Origin: Lucinisca nassula
Lineage: Eukaryota; Mollusca; Bivalvia; Lucinida; Lucinidae
Length of the DNA stretch: 64,000 nt
Direction of reading: 5' to 3'
Assembly: GCA_963580285.1 (NCBI GenBank)
Contig: OY757010.1
Coordinates: 148,166,675-148,230,674 of the forward strand
Of this stretch, positions 1 to 10,159 are shown piece by piece (position 1 is the stretch's first letter; each line of letters begins with the position of its first letter). The notes below the pieces were generated by a model. The model did not search any database, was not told where the DNA came from, and saw only the letters and a list, made by a program, of their open reading frames with translations. The translations under genes were made by a program, and so were the position numbers.

Positions 1-640
1 AAAGCCAAAAGAACAGTTAATTTCCCACAAAATGGCCAATTGGCTATCAAAAATAAAATAATATAAGCGACACAAACATCCAAAGACAAACCATAACAAA
101 AATAAACTGCGACAGAAGAACCGCCTTGGAACGGTCAGCGAAACGAATTCCAAAGGGGGGCTTAATTCGATTTTACGTGGCCACAATCCTCGCCCTTACT
201 TCCATCGCGATTTAGACAAATAGTTTATTCAGTCCGCATAAATTTCTGGCGAAAGAATGTGCACTGTACTGGTTAACCGCTTACGTATAAGCCTGCCCAG
301 GAAAGTGTGGCTAGGTAAACTGACCGGCTCAAAAATGACCTAAATAGTGTTGACTGGGCCGTTAAACTCCAATACAAACAAACAAACAGTCCGCATAAAG
401 ACCTCCTAACTCATCAGTGCAACATCTCCGTGAACACAAAAATCAAACAACCACAGAGATAAGACAGCGGTGAGGACTTGACATCAAGAAACCACTGAAA
501 TGCTGGAACAAAAGAAAACCAACAGTTAAGACTTCGATGGGCCCGACCAGAGACAGAGCATCAGGCACCAACCAACATTACATTGAATTAGATCTCTCAG
601 TAAGCCTTTATGCCGGAACCGTCATAGAATCTGAGGCCTG
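1..640 (+). repeat. Interspersed repeat, family R (ACGTGGCC family), copy 1
   Basis: A ~600-bp dispersed repeat entered partway at the window edge. Hallmarks are a GATTTTACGTGGCCACAATC box, a CTCATCAGTGCAACATCTCC box and a tail with GAAAACCAACAGTTAGAC. Other copies lie at 1298-1915, 3163-3662, 6697-6970 and 9640-10148, with degraded parts near 18570-18680, 19955-20030 and 20505-20600. This copy is split by a SINE fragment at 243-386. No coding capacity is convincing; the hydrophobic open frames on its opposite strand are not conserved as protein. Confidence 0.8.
243..386 (+). repeat. 5'-truncated tRNA-type SINE (family N) inside repeat R
   Basis: The segment matches the 3' part of the SINE at 7223-7553 (GAAAGAATGTGCACT and AAGCCTGCCCAGGAAA boxes) and ends in an A-rich tail. 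It is bracketed by a 13-bp direct repeat, CAGTCCGCATAAA, at 230-242 and 387-399, which restores the uninterrupted family R sequence when one copy is removed. That is the signature of LINE-mediated insertion of a truncated SINE. Confidence 0.85.
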
Positions 641-655
641 ACCCATCGGCGTAAA

Positions 656-845
656 CGGCCCCCGCCCATCGGGGCTTGAAGAAATATATGGGCTGCATGA
701 TGCTTCCACGCAGAGCTGAAACCGACCCGCACACGAGTACTGGTGAACCGCTTAGAGGATCTAAGCCTGCCTAGGCAAAGCGGTGCGAGTCGGCCCGTCC
801 ATGCTTATAAACCCTATTGGTTTCATTGGGCGGCAGGGCATAAAG
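656..845 (+). repeat. SINE-like family T, 3'-truncated copy
   Basis: First of about ten copies of a ~300-bp element that begins CCCGCCCATCGGGGCTTGAAG-like, has a GCTGCATGATGCTTCCACGC box and ends with a GACGGGGACGTTAAACCTC tail followed by CAAA repeats. Full copies at 8313-8613, 49764-50058 and 57084-57391 have 11-13-bp target duplications, so the family was mobilised by a LINE. This copy stops after the GGCAGGGC box. No clear tRNA, 7SL or 5S head is visible, so its promoter origin is unknown. Confidence 0.75.
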
Positions 846-1061
846 TTTGCAAGAAACAAACCCATCTACATTACGATTATGAGGAAGTGTAGTGTAAAGG
901 GTGGAAAAAATCATAAGTAGACAGACTTGCAGCACGAAAACGCCTGGATTTCAATTTATTAAAAACTTCATTAGAATGTTTTATAAATGTTTTATAGACC
1001 TAAACGGATTTCTACCTGATCTTTCGAAGACTTTGTCGCAATATTTTATCACAAGTTTTTT

Positions 1062-1222
1062 ATGGCAGTAAAACATGAAGTTAATAATTTGGAGAGTTCA
1101 GTGGTGGAACAAGCGCTTGAATTTGCAATAAACCGTGCTTTGTATGGTCTTTTATGAAGTTTAGGTAACCAATATAACGTAGGAAGCTTGTCTTGGCCTT
1201 CTGTAACACAGACAGCAAACTT
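1062..1222 (-). pseudogene. Reverse transcriptase fragment, Penelope-like type
   Basis: Read on the minus strand this short frame carries LPTLYWLPKLHKRPYKARF followed by ANSSACSTTELSKLLTSC. An LPK(I/L)HK box shortly before an (R)FI stretch is characteristic of the N-terminal RT region of Penelope-like elements and related metazoan retroelements. Only about 55 residues survive. There is no catalytic YxDD region, no GIY-YIG endonuclease and no element ends, so it is a dead fragment. The exact clade is uncertain. Confidence 0.6.
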
Positions 1223-1297
1223 TAATTGTATCGATTCCTGAACATTGCCTTCACTTCCATTTTGGTGGTTGCTTGACAAATGTAGTGATCAACTAAA

Positions 1298-1915
1298 GTA
1301 GAAGTAAAACAAAGATCAGGAATCGATACAATTAGCTTACTCCACCCATCAAAGACACTTAAGGGAAAAAGACACAAACATAAAGCGACCAGACCATGAT
1401 GGAAACCTAAACAAAGGAAGGCCATAAGGTCAGTTACTTTACTTTTGGCCACAAAATGGCCAAATGGCCATCTAAAATAAAAAGACACAAGCGATACACA
1501 CAGTAAGTAACAAACAACAACATAAAAAAACGCCACAGAAGAACCGCCTTGGACCGGTCAGTGGAAAGAATTACACTGGGGGCTTAAATCGATTTTACAT
1601 GGCCATAATCCTCGCCCTTACCTCTGTCGCGGTAAACACTAATTTTGTTTAGTCCGCATGAAGGCTTCCTAACTCATCAGTGTAACATCTCCGAGAACAT
1701 ACAAATAAAAAAACTACAGAGATGAAACAAGGTTGAGGACTCTACAGCATACAACAACAGAATTGCTGGAGCAAAAGAAAACCAACAGTTAGAATCCGAG
1801 GGGCCCGACCAAAGACGGAGCATCAGGCGCCAACCAACATAAAGAATACTAAAGTAAAATAAAATTTCATTTATGCTTTTACGCTGGAACCGTCATATAA
1901 TCTTAAGCCCGACCC
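1298..1915 (+). repeat. Interspersed repeat, family R, copy 2
   Basis: Nearly full-length copy. It opens with GATCAGGAATCGATACAATT, passes through the ACGTGG/CACAATCCTCGCC region (here mutated to ACATGG) and ends beyond GGAACCGTCATATAATC. It extends the 3' end of the family by about 100 bp beyond what copies 3 and 5 show. Confidence 0.8.
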
Positions 1916-2055
1916 ACCGGTGGGCAATCAAAGAGGGAAGCAAAGTTGCCAACCGTGATTGGGTTAACCACCATGCATGCAATCTGTTTTATAACATTTA
2001 TGTTGTATCCAATCTTTATATATCGACGAACGATTTTACGAAATTGGGTACTAAA

Positions 2056-3012
2056 GTCTAGTGGACCTCTATCAATATTATTCAAATTATAGCCCTGGGG
2101 CCAAAAATGCCCCCTTCCCCCGGGTCCCAATGGTTTTACATTGACTTATATAGGGAAATTCTTTATATACCTTGTCTGAAACCAGAAGCCTCAGTTCTTT
2201 GATATTTGGTATGAAGCTTTGTCTGATGCAACTCGACCAAGATTAATCAAATTATAGCCCTGGTGCCAAAAATGACTCAACCGCGGGCCCACTGGTTTTT
2301 CATTGCCTTATATAGGGAAAACCTTTAAAGATCTTCTTTCTGAAACCAGAAGGCTGAGGTCTTTGATATTTGGTATGAAGCTTTGTCTAGTAGACCTCTA
2401 CCATGATTGTTCAAATTATAGCCCTGGGGCCAAAAATTTGCCCACCCTGGTGCACATTGGTTTTACATAGACTTATATTGGGAATATTGGGGAAACCTTT
2501 GAAAATCGTCTTGTCTGAAACTAGAAGGCCAAGGTTTTTGATATTTGGTATGAAGCTTCATGTAGTAGACCTCTACCAAAGTTGTTCAAATTAGTGCCCT
2601 GGGGCCAATAATGGGCCCACAAGGGGCCCACTTGTTCTACAAAGACTTATATTGGGAAAACTTTTGAAAATCTTCTTGTCTGAAACCAGAAGGCCAAGGT
2701 CTTTGATATACATGTGGTATGAAGCTTTGTCTTATGGATTTCTACCAAGATTGTTCAAATTATAGCCCTGGTGCCAAAAATGGCTGCGCCTCGGGGGCTG
2801 CAGGTTTTATACATTCTTATAAAAGGAAAATCTTTAACAATCTTCCTGTCTGAAACTAGAAGGCCCCGGTCTTTGATATGTGGTATGAAGCTTTACCTTT
2901 TAGACCACTACCAAGATTATGCAAATTATAGCGCTGGAGCTTTCCCCAGACCCCACTTGTTACCCTATGGATCAGGTAAGAGACCTAGGGCCATCATGAC
3001 CCTCTTGTATTG
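2056..3012 (+). repeat. Satellite S1 array, ~167-bp unit, diverged, about six units
   Basis: Tandem units each carry GGTCTTTGATATTTGGTATG, then a TAGACCTCTACCAAGATTG box, then CAAATTATAGCCCTGGGGCC. Units are visibly diverged (5-15 percent by eye). The array ends with ATCAGGTAAGAGACCTAGGG and GGCCATCATGACCCTCTTGT, the standard right end of this array class. The same monomer, far more homogeneous, makes the 39.8-42.8 kb array. Confidence 0.85.
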
Positions 3013-3162
3013 GTGTTTCTTTCCCTCTGATGTATTGGATGAATGGGAGGTGAGGCAATTGCCTCACACCTCACACCCAAGACGTCAAAGGAAATTTTCA
3101 TGGCCATCGCTGCCTTCACTTATACTTTGAAGTTCCTCGTAATAATATGTAACATATTTTTT

Positions 3163-3662
3163 CAAAGTAGAAGTAAAACAAAGATCAGGAATCGATACAA
3201 TTAACTTACTCCACCCATCAAAGACACCAAAGGGAAAGAAATACAAACATTAAGCGACCAGACCATAATGGAAACCTAAACAAAGGAAGGCCATAAGGAC
3301 AGTTACTTTCCCACAAAATGGCCATATGGTCATCCAAAATTAAAAGACACAAGTGATACACACAGGTAATAACTAACAACAACATAAATAAATCGCCACA
3401 GAAGAACCGCCTTGGAACGGTCAGTGGAAAGATTTCCACTGGGGGCTTAAATCGATTTTACGTGGCCACAATCCTCGCCCTTACTTCCGTCGCGATTTAG
3501 ACAAATAAATTGTTCAGTCCGCATGAAGGCCTCCTAACTCATCAGTGCAACATCTCCGTGAACACAAAAAAATCGAAGAACCACAGAGGTGAGACAACGG
3601 TGAGGACTCGACAGCAAGAAACCACTGAAATGCTGGAGCAAAAGAAAACCAACAGTTAGACT
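3163..3662 (+). repeat. Interspersed repeat, family R, copy 3
   Basis: Contains all family boxes in order, from AAGTAGAAGTAAAACAAAGA through ACGTGGCCACAATCCTCGCC to AACCAACAGTTAGACTTC. It follows the satellite S1 tail after ~150 bp of related but degraded sequence. Confidence 0.8.
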
Positions 3663-3663
3663 T

Positions 3664-4610
3664 CAAGTTTCATTCAGCTATTAAGAATAGTAATCATTTT
3701 GTTTTTCATATGAACAAGGCCCATAACTGTCAAAACAAGTTGTTTTTGGCAAGTAACAACCGCAAACCATTCATCCCATAGCAATATGTATGCAAAATTT
3801 AAAGAAATTCCATTAATAATTGCGAAGTTATCGATCAGAAAAGGTGCAGACAGATGGATGGACATGGGCGGACAGACAGACACCAGACGGTATATCATGA
3901 TAGTTATACTCCGAAGGTAAATCATAGTATTTATACCACTCATCAAACAATAATATGTATGAAGACTTTCAATGAATAAATACTGAAGTTATCTATCAGA
4001 AATGGTACAAATGTGGATGAATGGGCAGAAGATTAACATTGAACAGGAAAAGCCAGAGTAGCTGTTCTTGTTCAAAATATGTAACCTGGTCTAGCTATTG
4101 GTGAAGTTTCATTTAGATATCCCTTAAAATAAAGGTACTAAGGGTCAAGAACCATTTTTCAGATCCATCAAGGGCAGATAACTCATAATCTGGAAAGGTC
4201 AGAGTTACAGTTCTTGTTCTTAGTTGCAATATGCAATCTATGCTATTTAACGTATCTATGAAGTTCCATTCATATATTATGAAAATAAAATAGGCAATAG
4301 CTCTGTAAAATTGACGGATTTTGTCCATTCACAATGCCATACCACTCATCCCCGATAAAAATATGTAAGCAAAATATGAAAAAATTCCATGTAAAAATAC
4401 AAGTTATCGATCAGAAATGGTGTGGATGTAGGGTCATTTGGACATACACTGGATATTATATCACAACAGCCCGCCACTTCGGAGTAGTCGGGTATGAAAT
4501 AGTGTTCTGCTTCATTGTATGCTTGAGGTTGGTGTTGCAAACTTTGATATTGCTTATGAAGGGTCAATAAAACCAAGCTTCCCATTTTCTATCTGCAATA
4601 TGTGTTATTT
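3664..4610 (+). repeat. Low-copy tandem repeat with ~300-bp period
   Basis: Three or so diverged units share AAATTTAAAGAAATTCCAT-like and GTTATCGATCAGAAA(A/T)GGT boxes at about 3795-3850, 3975-4000 and 4370-4420, with GACAGACAGACACC between the first two. Typical of anonymous mollusc tandem DNA. No gene is supported. Confidence 0.5.
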
Positions 4611-4654
4611 TGTTTTCCAGAGGCAACGGTTAGAGTCCTCAGATTTCAGTGACA

Positions 4655-4962
4655 CATCACGAAAACACGCCTATACAATTTTGACCCCTTAAATGTTCTG
4701 AAAAAGAGGTAATCGTTTGGAAGCAAGGACTACAGTCCCACTTTTATATAGTAATGCTGGGGTTTACAGGGGTATACATTATTTTCTTATTTCTGCTCAA
4801 AAACATATATTTGGGTACGCGTTAGAACCACCTCACTGAGGCAATTTTAACGAGTTTCCACAATCTATGTTTGGAGCAGACAAAGGCAGAACATCAGAAA
4901 TTTTTATCTGAAAATTTTCACTTTTTCTTTCCAATATATTAGAGCAGGCGTGTTTTCGTAAT
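4655..4962 (+). mobile_element. Palindromic element, family P, full copy
   Basis: The ends are inverted copies of CGAAAACACGCCTATAC (left) and GCGTGTTTTCG (right). Inside, a large imperfect palindrome pairs CTCAAAAACATATATTTGGG with CACAATCTATGTTTGGAG around an AACCACCTC/GAGGCAATT loop. At least nine more copies or parts occur in the window (for example 45068-45310, 52514-52796, 58194-58468). Structure fits a fold-back, non-autonomous DNA element. No transposase is present. Confidence 0.65.
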
Positions 4963-5006
4963 GGCTATGATAAAATGACACACAGAATATATACCCCGGT
5001 TGTATA

Positions 5007-5168
5007 GAAGCCTCCGTGGTGCAGTGGTTACGCTACTCGCCTTGTAAACCAGGGATCGCAGGATCGATCCCGGGCTTCTCCAGACTTTCGGATGAGTCTT
5101 TAAACCTAGGTCCCGTCTCCGTATGACCTTAGCTGTTGGTGAGACGTAAAACTAAAACTCACTCACTC
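5007..5168 (+). repeat. tRNA-headed SINE (family M) with perfect 14-bp TSD
   Basis: Head GCCTCCGTGGTGCAGTGG and GGATCGATCCC look like pol III A and B boxes of a tRNA. The body has a CGGATGAGTC..AAACC..GGTCCC motif resembling the conserved central Meta-domain of metazoan SINEs (from memory), and the tail is (ACTC)n. It is flanked by ACCCCGGTTGTATA at 4993-5006 and 5169-5182. The intact TSD implies a fairly recent insertion. A second, truncated copy is at 25587-25675. Confidence 0.85.
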
Positions 5169-5268
5169 ACCCCGGTTGTATACATTTACCGGAGAAGATG
5201 TAAACTTGCAAATTTTATCTGGCCAAATATATGCATATGCAAACTGCAGCTAAACATATGTCTTTAAT

Positions 5269-5995
5269 CTACTTACTTCTGTTAAATGGTTTTCTTGCTG
5301 TTAGCCATGTTGGCGAGTCTCTTTTTGAGGTCTCTTTTACGCAAGATGTATTCACAACTTCTGACTTAATGAACATAGAAGAAAACTGCTTTCCTCGTGT
5401 CAATATTGGATTGTTTATTTCTTCTGATTTTATTATCATTTGCTCTTGAATGTTATATTTTGTGACAGTTTTATTTGTGGAAGGCATTGTTTTGCCTAAA
5501 TTCTCGACTGCATCTAGTTGTTGGCGTTCTGTGCCGTAGTCATTTTTGAGTTCTCCCACCAATTCTCCTGTGACATAATTATTTTTTAAATTTACTTCTA
5601 GCAAGGTTTTGTTTGCAGCTACTTGTATACTATTCTTTCCATTTGATTTTATTGAGTTAATTTCTGTATCAAGATCACCGTAAAACAGGCTTTCATCTCC
5701 ACAAAATTCTCTTTCAATTTCATGATAGAGTGCATCAGTATCAGGAACACTTCGCTTAAAATCTGGTCTTGACCATTCCTTTGCTTTCCCCCACCATAAT
5801 CCTTCCCAAATACAAACTTATTGTTTAAAGGGAAGTTATGTTTGTGCAAGGGATTTCCCAAATTATGAAATTGTCTCTTATGGATACTGCATGGGGTTTT
5901 CACTTTGTTCTTGGGACCAACATTTCCAGATCCATGAAAGTCTGCGAGTTCACCATGTTGAAAGCTGTCTTCCAAATCATCAGGGAAGCAGTATC
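5269..5995 (-). pseudogene. Terminal exon of an unrecognised minus-strand gene, with a one-base frameshift
   Basis: A splice acceptor (TTATTTCCTTACAG on the minus strand, AG at 5996-5997) opens an exon whose first two bases complete the codon left by the exon at 9467-9587. The reading frame runs about 67 codons (includes DDLEDSFQHGELADFHGSG and KVKTPCSIHKRQFHNLGNP), then jumps frame at a run of five C at 5788-5792. In the new frame it stays open about 170 codons (EWSRPDFKRSVPDTDALYH, later SEEINNPILTRGKQFSSMF) to a TAG at 5271-5269, ending TARKPFNRSK. Both halves look like normal, lysine/serine-rich, probably disordered protein. I do not recognise the family. Adding one base in the C-run would unite the frames, so sequencing error, polymorphism or young pseudogene are all possible. 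An ATTAAA lies directly after the stop. Confidence 0.6.
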
Positions 5996-6189
5996 CTGTA
6001 AGGAAATAAGCAGTACAACGTTGATCATGTTGGTTAAACTGGTTGAGCATTAGGATAATGCCTCTAAAAATTATCAACTATCTATTGCAAATTTGTATTA
6101 ACTTTATTTATCTTCAAACATGGATTATATTACTCCTTATGTAGTACCAGTTTTTATGTGTTTTGTGTTGAGACATAAATGTTGTTTTT

Positions 6190-6452
6190 ATTTGATTTTA
6201 GGTTTAACGTCCCCGTAAACACCATATAGGCCATTTTGGAGACGTTTCTTCCAGTTTTGTGGGACTTTCGACCGGCACTGAGATGGTATGACATCTCAGG
6301 CCGTATCGCCCAATGAAACCTGTAAGGTTTATAAGCACGGACGGTCTGACTCGCGGCGCTTTGCCTGGACAGGCTTAGATCCTCTAAGCGGCTAACCAGT
6401 ACTCGTGTGCAGTCGGTTTCAGCTCTGCGTGGAAGCATCGTGCAGCCCATAT
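6190..6452 (-). repeat. SINE-like family T copy, minus orientation, in the minus-strand gene's last intron
   Basis: Reads GGTTTAACGTCCCCGTAAAC at the left and CGTGGAAGCATCGTGCAGCC at the right, which is the reverse of the standard orientation. It occupies much of the intron between the two exons of the unrecognised gene. Confidence 0.8.
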
Positions 6453-6696
6453 ACGATACGATGCCAGTTATTTCCGAATTTCATTGCACAAATACAATGA
6501 AAATAACAAAGAAAAGAACATTTTTAATTGTAAAAGAAACATTGAAATCGCTCGATTTCTTCGGTTCGTGCGTTGTTGGAGTTGCTGACGTTACCAACAT
6601 TGACAGAAATTGGTGACGTTTGATGATTTGGGCAATTCTAAGAACTTTAAATTTAAGTTCAGAATTAGTGAAGGAAATTATCAGGAAGCGAAACAA

Positions 6697-6970
6697 TTAA
6701 TCCGCAGCTCCCAACAGAGACACCAAAGGGAAAGAAAAACAAACATGGTATAGCTGGACCATAATGGAAATACCAATGCAATCCTCGCCCTCTTAGGCAA
6801 ACAATTTGTTCAGTCCACATAAAGGCCTCCTAACTCATCAGTGCAACATCTCCGAGAACACAAAAACAACCAGAGATGAAGCAACGGTGAGGACTCGACA
6901 GCAAGAAACGTCTGAAATTCTTGAGCATAAGAAAACCAACAGTTAGACTCCGATGGGCCCGACTAGAGGC
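6697..6970 (+). repeat. Interspersed repeat, family R, internally deleted copy 4
   Basis: Has the left box (CACCAAAGGGAAAGAAAAAC), then jumps to CAATCCTCGCCC and CAGTCCACATAAAGGCCTCC, ending at AACCAACAGTTAGACTCC. The middle ~200 bp is missing. Confidence 0.7.
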
Positions 6971-7222
6971 ATGAAGAAAAGCAACATCTTGGTGTGCATT
7001 TTGGTCATGTGAAAACTGCTATAATGACGATCATTAAAAGACTATAAACTGCAATTTACCTCAATTTAATTATGCTGGAAAAATTCTTCCGCATAAATGC
7101 TTAGGACAGATCTATTTTCATCTTAAGGTGCACATGGGTAATTTTGGACTGGGTTTGTGGTGTATCCCTTGCTACCGAAGGAAATCCTTTTATAAAACAT
7201 GTTTAACGTCACTGCAGCAGGG

Positions 7223-7553
7223 CGGGCCTCGGTAGCTCAGTCGGATGCGCATCTGGCTGGTGATCAGGAGGACGCGGGTTCGATTCCTGCCGGGATCGGC
7301 AACATTCTTTCGTGGAGATTGATCATGAAAGCTTTTCTACGATCATTCTCTACGAGATTGATCATTAAATCTTTTCTACGATCATTCTCTCCCTTCCGCT
7401 GATTCGAGAAGGGCAGTTGTCAGTTTCCGGCGAAAGAATGTGCACTATAATCGTTAACCGTTTACAAATAAGCCTGCCCAGGAAAAGTGTGGATAGGTCA
7501 ACTGAAAAATGACCTAAATAGTGTTGACTGGGTCGATAAACTCCAACAAACCA
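7223..7553 (+). repeat. tRNA-headed SINE, family N, near full length
   Basis: GCCTCGGTAGCTCAGTCGG (A box) and GGGTTCGATTCCTGCCGG (B box) form a tRNA-like head at about 7226-7297. The tail shares GTGTTGACTGGGTCG and AAACTCCAAC with other SINEs here. The body carries an internal ~45-bp tandem duplication (GAGATTGATCAT...TCTACGATCATTCTC, 7316-7389). Relatives are at 243-386, 15675-15950 and 57960-58080. Confidence 0.8.
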
Positions 7554-7727
7554 CAGCAACAGGTGTTAAGGAATGTTTGACGGTCGTAAAATGTCTCCCT
7601 ACCGTTTATCATAGTGTAGATATGTTTCAGTCCTTTGAGAGCTTTGATTCCAATGTAGGATTTTGAAAATATTTATGGATCACAGATGAGGCCTAATTGG
7701 CCGAAACTAGCTAGTCTGCCCCCCTCC

Positions 7728-9290
7728 ATCCCCGCTAAAAAAACAAGATGTGTTTGTGAAACACTGATGCCCCAAGACAGTACATGTGAAATATGAAAGC
7801 CCTATCACTAACCAATCATAAGGTATGGCTGATGTTCAAGTTCTGATGAAAGTTATGGTCAATGTTACAGTTTTAAAAAAAGATCAAGGTCGGGTCACAA
7901 GGTCAATATTGTGGTTCGCCTGGAAAGGTCTTGTCACAAGGAATACACGCGTGATATATGAAAGCCTTATCACTTACCAATCGAAAGTTATGGCCAATGT
8001 TAAAGTCTGTAAAAAGTAGGTCAAATGTAAAGGTCAATGTCACAAGGTCAAAACTAATGATATCACTGGAAAGGTTTTGTGAAAAGGAATGCACTTGTGA
8101 AATATGAAAATCCTACCACTAACCAATCGAAAGTTATGGTCCATAGTTTTTTTGTTTTGTTTTTTTTTTATGTAGGTCAAACGTCAAGGTCAAGGTCACA
8201 AGGTTAGTATGGTACCACTGGAAAGGTCGTGTGACATGGAATGCACGTGTGAAATATGAAACTCTATCACTAACCAATCAAAAGTTATGACCAATGTTAA
8301 GGCTTTAAGAATCTGCCCCCGCCAATCGGGGCTTGAAGAAATAGATGGACTGCATGATGCTTCCATGCAGAGTTAAAACCGACGCACATGAGTACTGGTA
8401 AACCGCTTAGAAGATCTAAGCTTGCTCAGGCAAAGTGGTGCGAGTCGGACCGTCCATGCTTATAAACCCTATTGGTTTTACTGGGCGGCAGGGCTTGGGA
8501 TGTCATTTCGTCTCAATGTCGGGTAAAAGTCCCACAAAATTGGAAGCAACGTTTCCAAAATGACCTATACAGTGTTGACGGGAACGTTAAACCTCAAATA
8601 ATACAAAAACAAAAAGGCTTTAAGAAAGTAAATCAAATGGCAAGGTCAAGCTCACGAGGGCACAAATTATGGTACCCCTGGAAAGGTCTTGTGACAGGGA
8701 CTGTACATGTGAAACATGAAAGTCATGTCACTAACCACTGAAAGGTTATAGCCAAAGTTGAAGTTTTTAAAAAGCAGGTCAAATGCCAAGGTCAAGGTCT
8801 TAAGGTAAAACATTATGGTGCCGCTGGACAGAATACACATGCGAAATATGAAAGCCAGATCACTAACTAATAGAAATTATGGCCAATGTTAAAATTTTTA
8901 AAAGTATGTCAAACGTAAAGGTCAAGATCACGAGGTGGCTAATGTTAAAGTTTTTAAAAAGTAGAGAAAAAGTCAAGGTCACGAGGTAAAACATTATGGA
9001 ACTACTGACAGGGAATGCACATATGAAATTAGAAAGCCCTAACACTTAACAATCAAAAGTTATGGCCAATGTTAAAGTTTTTTAAAAGTAGGTCAAACGT
9101 CAATGTCACGAGGTCTAAAATTAAACTAGAAAGGTCTTGTGACAAAGAATGCACATGTGAAATATGATATCCCTATTTGTTACCATTCAAAAGTTATTCC
9201 CAATGTTAAGGCTTTTGCGGACAGACAAACAGACAGACAGATCAAAAATTATTTGCCCCCGAGACTTTAATTCCTGGGGCATAAAAACAT
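7728..9290 (+). repeat. Tandem array S4, ~150-bp unit
   Basis: Starts AAACAAGATGTGTTTGTGAA..ATGCCCC and ends with a GACAGACAAACAGACAGACA run and a CCTGGGGCATAAAAACATGT box. Ten or so units repeat GTGAAATATGAAAGCCCTAT, CACTAACCAATC and AAAGTTATGGCCAATGTTAA with AAGGTCAAGGTCAC boxes. A family T SINE is inserted at 8313-8613. It lies in the intron of the minus-strand gene. Confidence 0.8.
8313..8613 (+). repeat. SINE-like family T, full copy with 13-bp TSD
   Basis: Flanked by AAGGCTTTAAGAA at 8300-8312 and 8614-8626. It splits one unit of array S4, so it is younger than the array. Ends in a short A-rich tail (CAAATAATACAAAAACAAA). Confidence 0.9.
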
Positions 9291-9466
9291 GTACACTCCT
9301 TAAGTTTCAGTTCTGTGGTGTATACCTTGCCTCCTAAAGATAACTCTTTTGTAGAAAATATACGGTTTCAAAATGTGTTCTACAGGACGCAAGATATAAA
9401 AAGAATAATGATGCTGTTTTGTTACCAAGAGACAGTAACGCAAATTTTTGAAACTGGTGTTACTAC

Positions 9467-9587
9467 CTGTAAGAGCATCAGTCTTGGAGCGTCGTTTCGG
9501 TATTTGTAATAATGGTAGTCCCGTATAAAATTTCCTCTTGACTCCAACGGGGTGCATGTTGTTGTGTACCAACACTATTTGCTCATC
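9467..9587 (-). CDS. Internal exon of the unrecognised minus-strand gene
   Basis: On the minus strand a good acceptor (TTTGTTTTTTAACAG) precedes 121 coding bases, and a GTAGTA donor follows. The frame gives DEQIVLVHNNMHPVGVKRKF then IPKRRSKTDALT with one base left over. That base plus the first two of the 5269-5995 exon makes a glycine codon, so the two exons fit in phase across a 3.5-kb intron. The KRRSK patch could be part of a nuclear localisation signal (weak). Upstream exons were not found. The gene is called from splice signals, phase agreement and coding character only, not from homology. Confidence 0.55.
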
Positions 9588-9639
9588 CTGTTAAAAAACA
9601 AATGCTTATTAACAATTCGTGTAACATTTTAATTAAATA

Positions 9640-10148
9640 GAACTGAAGGTAATGATCAGAAATCGACACAATTAATCCACAGCACCCATAAGAGAAACGA
9701 AGGGAAATAAGCACAAACATGAAACAACTAGACCCTGATGGAAACATCAATAGCGGAATGCCAAAAAGACAGTTACTTTCACACAAAATGGCCAATGGGC
9801 CATCCAAAACAAAATAATATAAGCGATACACACACTCAAAGACAAGCCATAACAAAAATAAACCACGACAGAAGAACCGCATTGGAACGGTCAGTGAAAC
9901 GAATTCCTATGAGGGGCTTAAATCGAGTTTACGTGGCCACAATCCTCGCCCTTACTTCCGTCGCGATTTAGACAAATAATTTCAGTCCGCATGAAGGCCT
10001 CCTAACTCATTGCAACATCTCCGTGAACACAAAAATCAATCAACCACATAGATGAAACAACGGTTGGGACTCGACAGCAAGAAACCACTGAAATGCTGGA
10101 GCAAAAGAAAACAAACAGTTAGACTCCGATGGGCCCAACCAGAGACAA
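9640..10148 (+). repeat. Interspersed repeat, family R, copy 5
   Basis: Complete run of family boxes from AATGATCAGAAATCGACACAA to AACAAACAGTTAGACTCCGA. Lies just upstream (minus-strand sense) of the 9467-9587 exon. Confidence 0.8.
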
Positions 10149-10159
10149 AGCATCGTAAT

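Noticed and set aside
3218..3439. Small hydrophobic membrane protein on the minus strand
   Set aside because: It lies in repeat family R. Other copies (1222-1536, 9583-9882) have different frames and shifts, so there is no protein-level conservation.
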